Assembly: GCF_003290185.1 (NCBI RefSeq)
Contig: NZ_QNFY01000006.1
Location: forward strand, 62,001 to 126,000
Reading direction: 5' to 3'
DNA length: 64,000 bases
Source: Chryseobacterium lathyri
Lineage (GTDB): Bacteria; Bacteroidota; Bacteroidia; Flavobacteriales; Weeksellaceae
Position 1 is the first letter of the stretch. Every line of letters starts with the position of its first letter. The notes under the pieces were generated by a model. That model saw only the letters and a program-made list of their open reading frames with translations, was not told where the DNA came from and did not search any database. This document shows, in pieces, positions 51,270 to 60,072 of the stretch. Made by a program: the position numbers and the translations under genes.

Positions 51270-51298
51270 AACCGTCTTCATATGAAGACGGTTTTTTT
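51270..51298. terminator. terminator after the DUF1573 gene (bidirectional)
   Basis: AACCGTCTTCATATGAAGACGGTT (51270-51293) is a perfect palindromic stem with A and T runs at its sides, just beyond the DUF1573 stop. Confidence 0.85.
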
Positions 51299-51314
51299 AT
51301 TTTTTTAGTAGAGA

Positions 51315-51779
51315 TTACTTTGCTGCTGCTTTTTTAGCAAGTTTAGCCGCTTTCTTTTCAGCTTTTGCTGCTGCTTTCTGCTCTTCAGCTGTTAAAGGCT
51401 TTGGTTCAGAAGCATTAGCGTCTACATTACCTTTGATGTAGATTACGCTTCTGCTGTTAGCAGGGTCATTAGAGAAAACTTCGATCATTTTATTGAAAGG
51501 TCCGTTAAGAGTAGTGTTATATCCCACTTTAATCTTAGCAGATTTTCCTGGCATAATAGGATCCTGGCTGAACTCAGGTGTAGTACATCCACAAGAAGGT
51601 TTTACATTAGAAAGGATCAAAGGCTTGTCACCAGTGTTTGTTACTGTAAAGAATCTTGTACCGTCAGCACTTGGTTTGATAGTACCATAGTCAAAAGTAG
51701 TTTTGTCAAACGTAATTGTTTGTGCAGATGCCAATGCAAATGTTCCGAATAATGCAATTCCTGCAATTAATTTTTTCAT
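51315..51779 (-). CDS. DUF1573 domain exported protein
   Basis: 154 aa; signal MKKLIAGIALFGTFALASAQ. The DUF1573 Ig-like domain follows: FDKTTFDYGTIKPSADGTRF, FTVTNTGDKPLILSNVKPSC, GCTTPEFSQDPIMPGKSAKI, IEVFSNDPANS. The CGCT motif is typical. A Lys/Ala-rich tail (AAAKAEKKAAKLAKKAAAK) ends it. The upstream reading to 51824 starts at a TTG that is part of the -7 box TAACTTTG (51822-51829), so 51779 is the start. Function of the family is unknown. Confidence 0.88.
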   Translation of the reverse strand: MKKLIAGIALFGTFALASAQTITFDKTTFDYGTIKPSADGTRFFTVTNTGDKPLILSNVKPSCGCTTPEFSQDPIMPGKSAKIKVGYNTTLNGPFNKMIEVFSNDPANSRSVIYIKGNVDANASEPKPLTAEEQKAAAKAEKKAAKLAKKAAAK

Positions 51780-51821
51780 ATTCTTGAATGTTAATATGTT
51801 TGTTAGATAAATTTCAAGAAA

Positions 51822-51879
51822 CAAAGTTAAAAATTATTTTAATTCATACTTAAAATTTTTTTTCTTTAGACTATTTTTG
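51822..51879. promoter_or_regulatory. divergent promoters of DUF1573 and valS
   Basis: Minus strand TAACTTTG (51822-51829) for DUF1573 and plus strand TATTTTTG (51872-51879) for valS; both match TAnnTTTG. Confidence 0.6.
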
Positions 51880-51908
51880 CAAATTGTAAGCAAAAGAAAT
51901 AGAATTTT

Positions 51909-54524
51909 ATGCAGATTTCAGAAAAGTACAATCCACAGGAAACTGAACAGAAATGGTACAACTTCTGGATGGAAAACAAATTTTTCCATTCAGAACCCAA
52001 TGAGAAACCACCATATACTGTGGTAATTCCTCCGCCAAACGTAACGGGGATATTACACATGGGACATATGCTGAACAATACCATTCAAGATGTTCTCGTC
52101 CGCCGTGCAAGAATGCAGGGCTTTAATGCCTGCTGGATTCCGGGCACAGATCACGCTTCAATTGCCACTGAAGCCAAAGTTGTTGCTAAACTGAAGTCTG
52201 AAGGGATCAATAAATCAGATATTACCCGTGAAGAATTCTTAAAGCATGCCTGGGAATGGACCGATAAATATGGAGGAACTATTCTTGAACAGCTGAAAAA
52301 GCTGGGATGTTCATGCGACTGGGACAGAACCCGTTTCACCATGGAAGAAAAACTTTCTCAACAGGTGATTAAAAGCTTTGTAGATCTATATAATAAAGGA
52401 TTAATCTACAGGGGTTACAGAATGGTTAACTGGGATCCGGAAGCAAAGACCAATATTTCTGATGAAGAAGTAATATTTAAAGAACAGAACGGAAAATTAT
52501 ATTTCCTTAAATATAAAATCGAAGGCTCGGAAGAATTTCTTTCCGTAGCTACAACACGTCCCGAGACTATTTTCGGGGATACTGCCGTATGTATCAATCC
52601 TAATGATGAAAGATATGCTCATCTGAAAGGTAAAAATGTAATCGTACCGATTGTTGACAGAGTAATTCCTATTATTGAAGACGAATATGTAGACATTGAA
52701 TTCGGTACCGGAGCGTTGAAAATTACACCTGCCCATGATACCAACGACTACGAGATAGGGCAGAAGCATCAGTTAAAAATGATCGATGCTTTGGATGATG
52801 ACGGAAATCTTAACGAGCACGGTTTACACTATGCAGGTAAAAACAGATTTGATGTAAGAAAGCAGATCGCAAAAGAATTACAGGAAAAAGATCTTTTACT
52901 GAAAGCAGAAGATTATGTAAATAAAGTAGGAACTTCAGAAAGAACAGGTGCAGTTATTGAGCCTAAAGTTTCAGTTCAGTGGTTCTTAAAAATGTCTGAA
53001 ATTGCTAAGCCTGCATTGGATGTAGTAATGGATGATGAAGTGAAATTCTACCCGGAAAAATTCAAGAATACCTACAAGCACTGGATGGAAAACATCCGTG
53101 ACTGGAATATCTCCCGTCAGCTTTGGTGGGGACAGCAGATTCCGGCATTCTACTACGGAGATGGAGAAAATGATTTTGTGGTTGCAGAGACTAAAGAAGA
53201 AGCTTTAGAATTGGCAAAACAAAAAACAGGAAATCAGGAATTAACTCTTGAAGGTCTGAAACAGGACGAAGATGCTCTTGATACCTGGTTCTCATCATGG
53301 TTATGGCCAATGTCTGTATTTGACGGTCTTCTGGATCCTGAAAATAAAGATATCAACTATTATTATCCAACCTCTGACCTGGTTACAGGTCCCGATATTA
53401 TTTTCTTCTGGGTAGCCAGAATGATCATGGCCGGACTGGAATACAGAAAAGAAGTTCCGTTCAAAAATGTTTATTTTACAGGAATTGTAAGAGATAAGCA
53501 GAGAAGAAAGATGTCAAAATCTTTAGGAAACTCTCCGGATCCGCTTGAATTGATGGATAAATATGGTGCAGATGGAGTTCGTGTAGGAATCTTATTGAGT
53601 TCTGCAGCAGGAAATGACCTTCTCTTTGACGAAGATCTGATGCTTCAGGGAAGAAACTTTATGACGAAAATCTGGAGCGCATTCCGTTTAACCCAAGGAT
53701 GGAGCAGAGAAAATAAACCATTGAACGATTCAGATAAAAATGCAATCGAATGGTTTGAACATAAATTAAATAAAACAATCGGGGAGATTGAGCAGCAGTT
53801 TGAGAAATTCAGAATTTCTGATGCTCTGCACCTGATTTATAAACTAATTTGGGATGATTTCTGCGGATGGTACCTCGAAGCAGTGAAACCAAACTATGGG
53901 GAAGGAGTTTCTGAAGAAGTGTATAAGACAACAATAGCTTTCTTTGAAGAGTTGATGAAACTTGTTCATCCGTTTATGCCGTTCCAGTCTGAAGAAATCT
54001 GGCAGCTTATCTCGGAGAGAAGTATTGAAGAAGCTTTAATTGTTGCTCAGCAGAAGAAAGCTGCAGCATTTAATGAAGAGATAATCAAAAACTTTGAAAC
54101 TGCTGAAGAAATCATTTCCGGAATCAGAAATTACCGTCAGACCAAAGGAATTTCGCCTAAAGAAGCTGTTGAGGTTTATACAAGTGCCTCAAACTTTGAA
54201 AATGAAGCGGTGATCAGAAAGCTGGCTAATGTTACTGAAATTCATTTCGGAGCAAAGACAGATAAGCCTAGCTTTACATTCCTTGTTAGTGCAACAGAAA
54301 TTTCTATTCCTCTGAGCGAAAATTTAGATTTGGGTGAAGAGAAAAAGAAAACAGAAGAAGAATTGGCTTATTTGAAAGGATTTCTAATCTCTGTAGACAA
54401 GAAACTTTCCAATGAAAAGTTTGTAGCTAACGCTAAACCTGAAGTTGTAGAAGTAGAGCGCCAGAAACAAAAAGATGCTCAGGATAAAATTGCAATTCTG
54501 GAAGAGAAACTGAAAAGTTTGTAA
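51909..54524 (+). CDS. valS: valyl-tRNA synthetase
   Basis: 871-aa class I synthetase. PPPNVTGILHMGHML (HxGH, about 39-53), the CP1 editing domain (GDTAVCINPNDERYAHLKG, ALKITPAHDTNDYEIG), RRKMSKSLGNSPDP (KMSKS, about 535-548), anticodon-binding helical domain, and the C-terminal ~65-residue coiled coil (EEKKKTEEELAYLKGF ... KIAILEEKLKSL) that contacts tRNA. Length and order are as expected. The next gene overlaps its stop codon. Confidence 0.97.
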   Translation: MQISEKYNPQETEQKWYNFWMENKFFHSEPNEKPPYTVVIPPPNVTGILHMGHMLNNTIQDVLVRRARMQGFNACWIPGTDHASIATEAKVVAKLKSEGINKSDITREEFLKHAWEWTDKYGGTILEQLKKLGCSCDWDRTRFTMEEKLSQQVIKSFVDLYNKGLIYRGYRMVNWDPEAKTNISDEEVIFKEQNGKLYFLKYKIEGSEEFLSVATTRPETIFGDTAVCINPNDERYAHLKGKNVIVPIVDRVIPIIEDEYVDIEFGTGALKITPAHDTNDYEIGQKHQLKMIDALDDDGNLNEHGLHYAGKNRFDVRKQIAKELQEKDLLLKAEDYVNKVGTSERTGAVIEPKVSVQWFLKMSEIAKPALDVVMDDEVKFYPEKFKNTYKHWMENIRDWNISRQLWWGQQIPAFYYGDGENDFVVAETKEEALELAKQKTGNQELTLEGLKQDEDALDTWFSSWLWPMSVFDGLLDPENKDINYYYPTSDLVTGPDIIFFWVARMIMAGLEYRKEVPFKNVYFTGIVRDKQRRKMSKSLGNSPDPLELMDKYGADGVRVGILLSSAAGNDLLFDEDLMLQGRNFMTKIWSAFRLTQGWSRENKPLNDSDKNAIEWFEHKLNKTIGEIEQQFEKFRISDALHLIYKLIWDDFCGWYLEAVKPNYGEGVSEEVYKTTIAFFEELMKLVHPFMPFQSEEIWQLISERSIEEALIVAQQKKAAAFNEEIIKNFETAEEIISGIRNYRQTKGISPKEAVEVYTSASNFENEAVIRKLANVTEIHFGAKTDKPSFTFLVSATEISIPLSENLDLGEEKKKTEEELAYLKGFLISVDKKLSNEKFVANAKPEVVEVERQKQKDAQDKIAILEEKLKSL

Positions 54525-54838
54525 TGAACTTTAAAGATAAAGTTGGGACTTTTAGGGTCATTAGCAGTTTTACCATCAGAAGAAAAAAAGAGTTTTACCT
54601 GATTGGAGAACTGTTGGACGGAAATTTGATAGAAAACAGTTATGTCAATATTGTTTTAAATTCAAGCCTGGCAGTTTCTGCAAAAATTTCTTCTACAGAA
54701 GATATTGAAATGGCTAATGACCCTAAAATTTATCAGCTTTTAATAATTGAAAGCCCGGAAGATGAAATGAATAATATTTTATTTTGTCTCAATGTAGGGA
54801 GTGAAAATGTACACATCACATTGACTGGTGCAGATTAA
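54524..54838 (+). CDS. hypothetical protein, possible small beta-barrel
   Basis: 104 aa, no signal peptide. The pattern FRVISSFTIRRKKEFYLIGE then LLDGNLIENSYVNIVLNSSL resembles the translation-factor domain 2 beta-barrel by strand spacing and the G-x-I-x-x-G-like turn; this is only an inference. The start ATG overlaps the valS stop codon (TAATG), so it is translated coupled to valS, and the DUF4241 gene follows after 10 nt. Confidence 0.6.
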   Translation: MNFKDKVGTFRVISSFTIRRKKEFYLIGELLDGNLIENSYVNIVLNSSLAVSAKISSTEDIEMANDPKIYQLLIIESPEDEMNNILFCLNVGSENVHITLTGAD

Positions 54839-54848
54839 TAAAGAATAA

Positions 54849-55484
54849 ATGACACACATAGACAACATAAAAAAACTATTCTCAAGAAACTTCGTGGAAA
54901 GTCCTTTACTGGAAAGCTTTGAAGTTGGGAAACTCTATCTTTCCAGTGGAAAGCTCGTTGCCTGTGATCCTTTGATCACGAATGACATGTTGCCTTTCAC
55001 AACAGAATTTCCAAAAGGTAATTTCTCTGTTTTACTACATAAAGAAAGAGAAAGCAACTGTGTTGCGTATGCAGAAGTTATTTTCAGCAATACAGAAATT
55101 ACAGACTGGAAAATGGCTGTTACTGAAGGCCAGGATATCAAAGATCTTGCTGAAGAGGAAGTTTTCGGATATCCTGTAGAAAGTGGAATGGGATGCCTGA
55201 TGGATGTAGATACCCAGCATAGCCTTAACGAGCTTGAAAAAAAGTTGTATCATAATAAAGGGGCAGATTTCATGGGAATCTATGAAGAATTTTTCCATGA
55301 TTATTTCTTTGATGAGAAAGGAGCTATAGACCAGTATGCATTTCTGAAACCTGCTGAGGAGCATCCCGGAACAATCTTTGCCTTTGAAACAGGATATGGT
55401 GAAGGGTTTTATGCCAGCTATATTGCATACGACCAGGATCACAAACCTGTGAAGATAATTACCGAATTTATTGAAATAAGTTAA
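54849..55484 (+). CDS. DUF4241 domain protein
   Basis: 211 aa. VGKLYLSSGKLVACDPLIT (about 26-44), GYPVESGMGCLMDVDTQHSL (about 110-129) and FAFETGYGEGFYASYIAYDQ (about 177-196) are the conserved DUF4241 segments, including the Gly-rich G-x-G-C and GEGFYAS motifs. Family members sometimes occur in polymorphic-toxin immunity settings, but nothing here identifies a toxin partner. Third gene after valS in a tight run. Confidence 0.8.
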   Translation: MTHIDNIKKLFSRNFVESPLLESFEVGKLYLSSGKLVACDPLITNDMLPFTTEFPKGNFSVLLHKERESNCVAYAEVIFSNTEITDWKMAVTEGQDIKDLAEEEVFGYPVESGMGCLMDVDTQHSLNELEKKLYHNKGADFMGIYEEFFHDYFFDEKGAIDQYAFLKPAEEHPGTIFAFETGYGEGFYASYIAYDQDHKPVKIITEFIEIS

Positions 55485-55549
55485 TTAAATTAGTTATTTT
55501 TGAACCTAGTTCTCTGAAAACATTATATTAAACTCAGATAAAAACACCA

Positions 55550-56440
55550 ATGAAATTCTCATCAGAACAACCCAAAATTATTGTAGTAGGCAGCTCATCA
55601 ATTGATCTCGTTTTAGAAACCGAAAAAATTCCTCAATCCAATGAGACGGTTCTAGCTGTCAAATCAGATAGTTATTTTGGAGGAAAAGGGGCCAATCAGG
55701 CGGTGGGAACTGCAAGGCTGGGAGCCAGTGTCTATTTTATAGGATGTGTGGGGATGGATCCTCTTGGCCAGCAGATCATGAGAAATCTTGTAGGTGAAGG
55801 TGTAAATGTAGGCTTTGTCCATGAAACCGATATGGAATCTACGGGAACAGCATATGTAACTACCAGCCATGGAAATGCAGCCATCGTAGTAGTTCCTGCG
55901 GCTAATAAACACCTCAGCATTCAGCATGTGGAAGATGCGGACCGTTATTTTAACAGTGTGGATCTTGTTCTCGTTCAGCTTGAAGTGGCGATGGAGGTAG
56001 TAGAATATGCAATCCGAAAAGCTAAAAAATACGGAAAAAAAGTAGGCCTTTATGCTTCGCCGGCGATGAGAATCAGTGAAGGCATTATAGAAAATGTAGA
56101 TTTTATTGTGACGAAAAGTAGTGAACTGCATACTGTTTTCGGTGAAGATAAGCGAGAAGAGATCCTTAAAAAATATTTCAATAAGGTTTTCGTAAGGGAT
56201 GATACCAATTCAACGGTTTATTTTGACGGAACGGAAATGAAGTACTATAGGAATGATAAAGACGAGACGGTTTACAAAATGGGAATGGGAGATGCCTTTA
56301 CTTCAGGATTTGCTGTAGCACTATGCCACGGAAATTCTATCGAAGATTGTGTGAAATTCGGTAATGAAGTTTCTTCGAGGGTTTCCGGAGGGAAAGGTTC
56401 CCAGACCGGACTTCCCAGAATGTCGGATTTCCTTTCCTAA
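55550..56440 (+). CDS. PfkB/ribokinase family sugar kinase
   Basis: 296 aa. SSSIDLVLETEKIPQSNETV (about 15-34), GGKGANQAVGTARLGA (about 44-59; PfkB signature 1) and MGMGDAFTSGFAVALC (about 250-265, catalytic Asp in GDAF, anion hole) are present. Ribokinase-like arrangement, with the sugar substrate not fixed by sequence (ribose likely). Monocistronic with its own terminator. Confidence 0.88.
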   Translation: MKFSSEQPKIIVVGSSSIDLVLETEKIPQSNETVLAVKSDSYFGGKGANQAVGTARLGASVYFIGCVGMDPLGQQIMRNLVGEGVNVGFVHETDMESTGTAYVTTSHGNAAIVVVPAANKHLSIQHVEDADRYFNSVDLVLVQLEVAMEVVEYAIRKAKKYGKKVGLYASPAMRISEGIIENVDFIVTKSSELHTVFGEDKREEILKKYFNKVFVRDDTNSTVYFDGTEMKYYRNDKDETVYKMGMGDAFTSGFAVALCHGNSIEDCVKFGNEVSSRVSGGKGSQTGLPRMSDFLS

Positions 56441-56490
56441 AGCTATTTGCCGCATATCGAAAGCTGTAAACTTAACATAAAAATATAAGT

Positions 56491-56519
56491 AAAATCTCCA
56501 CTTTTATAGTGGATTTTTT
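56491..56519 (+). terminator. terminator of the ribokinase gene
   Basis: AAAATC(T)CCAC / GTGGATTTT stem with one bulge and a 7-nt loop, followed by a T-run to 56519. Confidence 0.65.
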
Positions 56520-56531
56520 CTTTTTTATAAT

Positions 56532-57377
56532 ATGGAAAAACTGGAACTCATTACAAAAGACCATATATCTCTGGCAGCTCATCTTTTCAGGCCTGGAAAA
56601 AGTAACGGAAAGCTGCTTCTGATCAACTCTGCAACAGGTGTAAAGCAGCAGGTGTACTTTTCATTTGCCCATTTCTTCTCAGAACATGGATTTACGGTCA
56701 TAGCTTATGATTACAGAGGAATAGGATTGTCAAAACCGGAAAACATGAAAGGTTTTAAAGCCTCCATGAGAATCTGGGGTTCTGAAGACTATAAAACGAT
56801 CACTCAATATATTAAAACAGAATTTCCGGAATATAAGAAGTATTGTCTTGGACACTCGGTCGGGGCATTGATTCTTGGTATGAATGAAGATTCCATGATG
56901 TTTGATGAATTCATTTTTGTGGGAACTCAGAATGCATTCGTAGGAAACCTGAAGATTCGCACAAAAATAGAAGCTTATCTTGGCTTTGGAATTGTTCAGC
57001 CACTAACCACCAGATTATTAGGCTATTTTCCGGCAAACTGGTTTGGACTTGGAGAAAGTCTGCCAAAAAATTGTGCATATGACTGGAGAACCTTAATTTT
57101 AAACAGGAAATCAACCAACAGACTGTTGGAGAAAATTGATGACTATTCTAAAACATTGACGCAAAAAGTTTTTGTGATCCGGGCAGAAGACGATGTATGG
57201 CTGACTGAAAAAGGAGTATTGAGCCTTTTGAACAATACATATCCTAACCTTAGACCTATTTACAGGCTGATAAAAGCCTCAGAATCTGATAAAAATGAAA
57301 TCGGGCACGTCAATTTTTTTAGAAGTTATAACAAAAAACTCTGGAATATTATTTTAAACGAATTGGCAGATAAATGA
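56532..57377 (+). CDS. alpha/beta hydrolase
   Basis: 281-aa cytoplasmic hydrolase. The nucleophile elbow is LGHSVGALIL (about 111-120), preceded by AYDYRGIGLSKP (about 57-68). An acidic residue in FVIRAEDDVWLTE (about 216-228) and a His in NEIGHVNFF (about 255-263) complete the triad. The GHSVG and DYRGIG pattern resembles YheT/esterase-like enzymes acting on unknown esters. Its stop overlaps the ATG of the HD-domain gene. Confidence 0.85.
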   Translation: MEKLELITKDHISLAAHLFRPGKSNGKLLLINSATGVKQQVYFSFAHFFSEHGFTVIAYDYRGIGLSKPENMKGFKASMRIWGSEDYKTITQYIKTEFPEYKKYCLGHSVGALILGMNEDSMMFDEFIFVGTQNAFVGNLKIRTKIEAYLGFGIVQPLTTRLLGYFPANWFGLGESLPKNCAYDWRTLILNRKSTNRLLEKIDDYSKTLTQKVFVIRAEDDVWLTEKGVLSLLNNTYPNLRPIYRLIKASESDKNEIGHVNFFRSYNKKLWNIILNELADK

Positions 57378-58018
57378 AAAGTACGATCGAAAACACCGTA
57401 GAATTTGTAAAAGAAAAATTAGAAGGCGCCGAAGCCGGGCACGACTGGTATCACATTGAAAGAGTATGGAAGCTGTCGAAAAAAATAGCGGCATCAGAAG
57501 ACTGTAACCAGGAAGTTGTGGAGCTTTCCGCATTGCTGCATGATATTGCTGATCCAAAGTTTCATAACGGAGACGAAACCATTGCTCCAAAAATAGCAAG
57601 AGAATTTTTAGAAGAACAACAGGTTTCTGAAGAAGTGATAGAAAAAGTTTTATTTATCATTAAAAATATCTCGTTTAAAAACAGGGGCGAAGTTCCGGCT
57701 GAATTGCCAATTGAGCTTAAGATTGTACAGGATGCAGACCGTATAGATGCGATAGGTGCTATTGGAATTGGAAGGACGTTCAACTTTGGAGGCTTTAAAA
57801 ACAATCCGATGTATGACCCGGAAGTGCAGCCAAGTCTGAATATGTCTAAAGATGAATATAAAAAGTCTAACGGAACAACGATTAATCATTTCTATGAAAA
57901 GCTTCTGCTTTTAAAAGACCTGATGAATACTGAGAAAGGGAAGGAGATCGCTCAGCAAAGGCATGATTATATGCTGGGATTCCTGGATCAGTTCTACAAA
58001 GAATGGAATGTAGATTAA
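57374..58018 (+). CDS. HD domain phosphohydrolase
   Basis: 214 aa. HD-fold metal ligands: GHDWYHIERVW (about 23-33), LLHDIADPKFHNGDE (about 54-68), and Asp in QDADRIDAIGAIGIGR (about 120-135). It matches the YedJ/PgpH-like single-domain HD hydrolases of nucleotides or phosphates. Overlaps the preceding hydrolase gene by 4 nt, suggesting coupled translation. Confidence 0.88.
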   Translation: MKSTIENTVEFVKEKLEGAEAGHDWYHIERVWKLSKKIAASEDCNQEVVELSALLHDIADPKFHNGDETIAPKIAREFLEEQQVSEEVIEKVLFIIKNISFKNRGEVPAELPIELKIVQDADRIDAIGAIGIGRTFNFGGFKNNPMYDPEVQPSLNMSKDEYKKSNGTTINHFYEKLLLLKDLMNTEKGKEIAQQRHDYMLGFLDQFYKEWNVD

Positions 58019-58044
58019 CATTCCTCTGAAAAATCTTAAATCAG

Positions 58045-58056
58045 TATCTTTGCAGT
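58045..58056 (+). promoter_or_regulatory. -7 box, leaderless arrangement
   Basis: TATCTTTG (58045-58052), CAGT, ATG at 58057, same spacing as panD and the nitroreductase. Confidence 0.6.
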
Positions 58057-58650
58057 ATGGTATTTATCATTTTTGTTATCTTTTGGGCTTGTGTCCTTTC
58101 TTTGGTTTTATTTAAAGTAAAATCGGGAAGGCTGGCAAAATGGGCAAAGCTGTTCCGTATCCTTACACTGGTTTTTTCAATCTCAACGTTTACGTATTGG
58201 TTCATTAAAAAAAGTGCGGTAAGCTTTGTAGATAATTCTGTAGGACTACAGGTGGTCAATAAGCTTCCACAGACACTGGATTTTTATCTGATCAAAGTGG
58301 ATACTGCCAAAATCCAGAATCTGGAACCTAAACATATCGGGAAAATACGTCCGGAATATTATAGGATAGAATATCTTAAAATGGACCAATCTGACGAATA
58401 CTGGATCATAGGATATTTAGGCAAAAAGAATATGGTCTATTTCTCCCAACATGCTGTTCCAAACAAAAATATTGATCAGATTGTTGAAGTCCAAAACTAT
58501 ATCAATCAAAGTGTAAAACTTTCAGAAGCAGCAAAAAAACAGGTGGAGACCTATAACTATGAAAATGCAAAGCTGGGAATCTGGGTATCCTTAGATCTCC
58601 TGCTCCTCTTCCTGAATCTTGTACTTTTGTTAAGAAAAAATAAGCAATAA
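58057..58650 (+). CDS. membrane protein with N- and C-terminal helices, hypothetical
   Basis: 197 aa. Hydrophobic helices at about 1-20 and 35-55 open the protein, and one at about 172-190 closes it. The middle (about 60-165) is a soluble domain with DFYLIKVDTAKIQNLEPKH and a YWIIGYLGKKNMVYFSQ segment. No family recognised. The stop codon lies inside a long palindrome that may terminate both this and the convergent gene. Confidence 0.62.
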   Translation: MVFIIFVIFWACVLSLVLFKVKSGRLAKWAKLFRILTLVFSISTFTYWFIKKSAVSFVDNSVGLQVVNKLPQTLDFYLIKVDTAKIQNLEPKHIGKIRPEYYRIEYLKMDQSDEYWIIGYLGKKNMVYFSQHAVPNKNIDQIVEVQNYINQSVKLSEAAKKQVETYNYENAKLGIWVSLDLLLLFLNLVLLLRKNKQ

Positions 58651-58690
58651 GTAATAAGCAGTTTTTTTAACCTTATTACTCATTGCTTAT
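58640..58690. terminator. long bidirectional hairpin between convergent genes
   Basis: 19-bp arms (58640-58658 and 58672-58690) match at 18 positions, with a 13-nt loop containing seven T. It overlaps the stop of the upstream gene. Confidence 0.6.
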
Positions 58691-58693
58691 ATA

Positions 58694-58924
58694 TTATGGA
58701 TAATCAAGAATCTGCATGACTTGTTCCTTAAATTCTTCAGGACAGTTTTTAATCAGCTTATCTTTATTGTGCTTACTGATCTGGTGGGGTTCCAGCCACT
58801 CGGTCCGGTTGGAACTCAGACTATGGTTATCGTAGACTCTTTTTATTTTATGATCCTCGTAAAACGTATATTCATCACCGAGCCACGTACTGGCAATACT
58901 GATTGTGCAAATTTCTTTTTCCAT
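58694..58924 (-). CDS. small hypothetical protein
   Basis: 76 aa from MEKEICTISIASTWLGDEYT; an upstream ATG at 58963 gives 89 aa and cannot be excluded. The pattern TFYEDHKIKRVYDNHSLSSN followed by KLIKNCPEEFKEQ is of unknown family. Charged, soluble, no signal peptide. Convergent with the membrane-protein gene. Confidence 0.55.
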   Translation of the reverse strand: MEKEICTISIASTWLGDEYTFYEDHKIKRVYDNHSLSSNRTEWLEPHQISKHNKDKLIKNCPEEFKEQVMQILDYP

Positions 58925-59072
58925 GACATTTGTTTTTAGGATACTGTGCTTTATAATGAACATCAGTATATCCTAATTTACTGTTTTTTTTCAACAAAAA
59001 TAGCTTTTTAAGCATCTTTTTGCAGGTCTGGCTGAAAAATACAACAATTAAAAACTTATTTGGTTAATTTGG

Positions 59073-59963
59073 TTAAAACAGAGTTCCGTTATTATCGGTG
59101 GCCATTTGTGGGATATGTAGATCGGTTTTCCATTCCTCATTCATCTTTTTAATGAAATAGGCGGAAAGTAGGGGAGACGCTTTTTCAATATTCTGATGAA
59201 CAAAGAAGTATACATTCTGCAGACCTTCTTTTTTCCATTTTGTCAGACGATTCATCCAGTCATCCAGCCTTTCATAGTCGCTTTCGGCATTGGCGCCAAC
59301 ATATCGGATAAAAGCGTTGGGAGTAGTGAGGCGCATATGGAGCATATCTCTTCTCCCGGCAGTATCCACAATAATATTGGTAATGTTGTTGGCTTCAAAA
59401 AGCTCGCAGGTTGTATTGAAGATCTCTTCATCAGAGAACCATTCCGTATTGCGGAGTTCAATAGCAAGAGGAACTTCCTGAGGCCAGTCTTTTACAAATT
59501 TTTCCAGCCTGTCATAATCTTTAGGTTTAAAATTATCATGAAGCTGTAAAAAAGCCATGCCTAGTTTCTGATCAAAATTCATGATGGCCGATGCAAAATT
59601 GGTTACCGGTTCAGTAACGTCAATCAGTCTTCTGAAATGCGAAACAGTATTGGTGATTTTTGGAAAAAATTTAAAATTTTCAGGTGTCTTTTCTTTCCAG
59701 ACCGCTACCTGTTCTGGGGTAGGCATTCCGTAAAAAGTAGCATTCAGTTCAATAGAATTAAACTGTTTGGCGTAATAGGTCAATTCGTCCTTGGTTCCTT
59801 TAGGATAAAATCCTTTAAGATCGGTTTTGTTCCATTTTGCACATCCAATAGAAATATTTTCCAATCCTTTTTTATTCTGACTTAGAATTTCCTTAGTTCC
59901 GGAATGATCTTTAGGAAGTGTAAAATCTATTTTTGAAGGGTCTTCTACCTGGCCGAATTTCAT
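59073..59963 (-). CDS. DUF72 family protein
   Basis: 296 aa from MKFGQVEDPSKI. DUF72 marks: GCAKWNKTDLKGFYPKGTKD (about 41-60), LTYYAKQFNSIELNATFYGM (about 62-81), FKFFPKITNTVSHF and MRLTTPNAFIRYVGANAE. TIM-barrel-like protein of unknown function found in most bacteria. The TTG at 59996 overlaps the -7 box TATATTTG (59994-60001), so the start is 59963. Confidence 0.87.
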   Translation of the reverse strand: MKFGQVEDPSKIDFTLPKDHSGTKEILSQNKKGLENISIGCAKWNKTDLKGFYPKGTKDELTYYAKQFNSIELNATFYGMPTPEQVAVWKEKTPENFKFFPKITNTVSHFRRLIDVTEPVTNFASAIMNFDQKLGMAFLQLHDNFKPKDYDRLEKFVKDWPQEVPLAIELRNTEWFSDEEIFNTTCELFEANNITNIIVDTAGRRDMLHMRLTTPNAFIRYVGANAESDYERLDDWMNRLTKWKKEGLQNVYFFVHQNIEKASPLLSAYFIKKMNEEWKTDLHIPQMATDNNGTLF

Positions 59964-59993
59964 ATCTATATTTTTAGGATTAAACGAGTATAA

Positions 59994-60001
59994 CAAATAT
60001 A
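59994..60001 (-). promoter_or_regulatory. -7 box of the DUF72 gene
   Basis: TATATTTG on the minus strand, 30 bases before the ATG; it abuts the terminator of the upstream gene. Confidence 0.6.
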
Positions 60002-60005
60002 AAAC

Positions 60006-60032
60006 AAAACCGCAGAAATTTTCTGCGGTTTT
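60006..60032 (-). terminator. terminator of the VGINT surface-protein gene
   Basis: AAAACCGCAGAAA / TTTCTGCGGTTTT, perfect 13-bp arms around one T. Confidence 0.85.
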
Positions 60033-60072
60033 ATCAAATTAATGTAAATGATATTTTATTAGAATAAAAATA

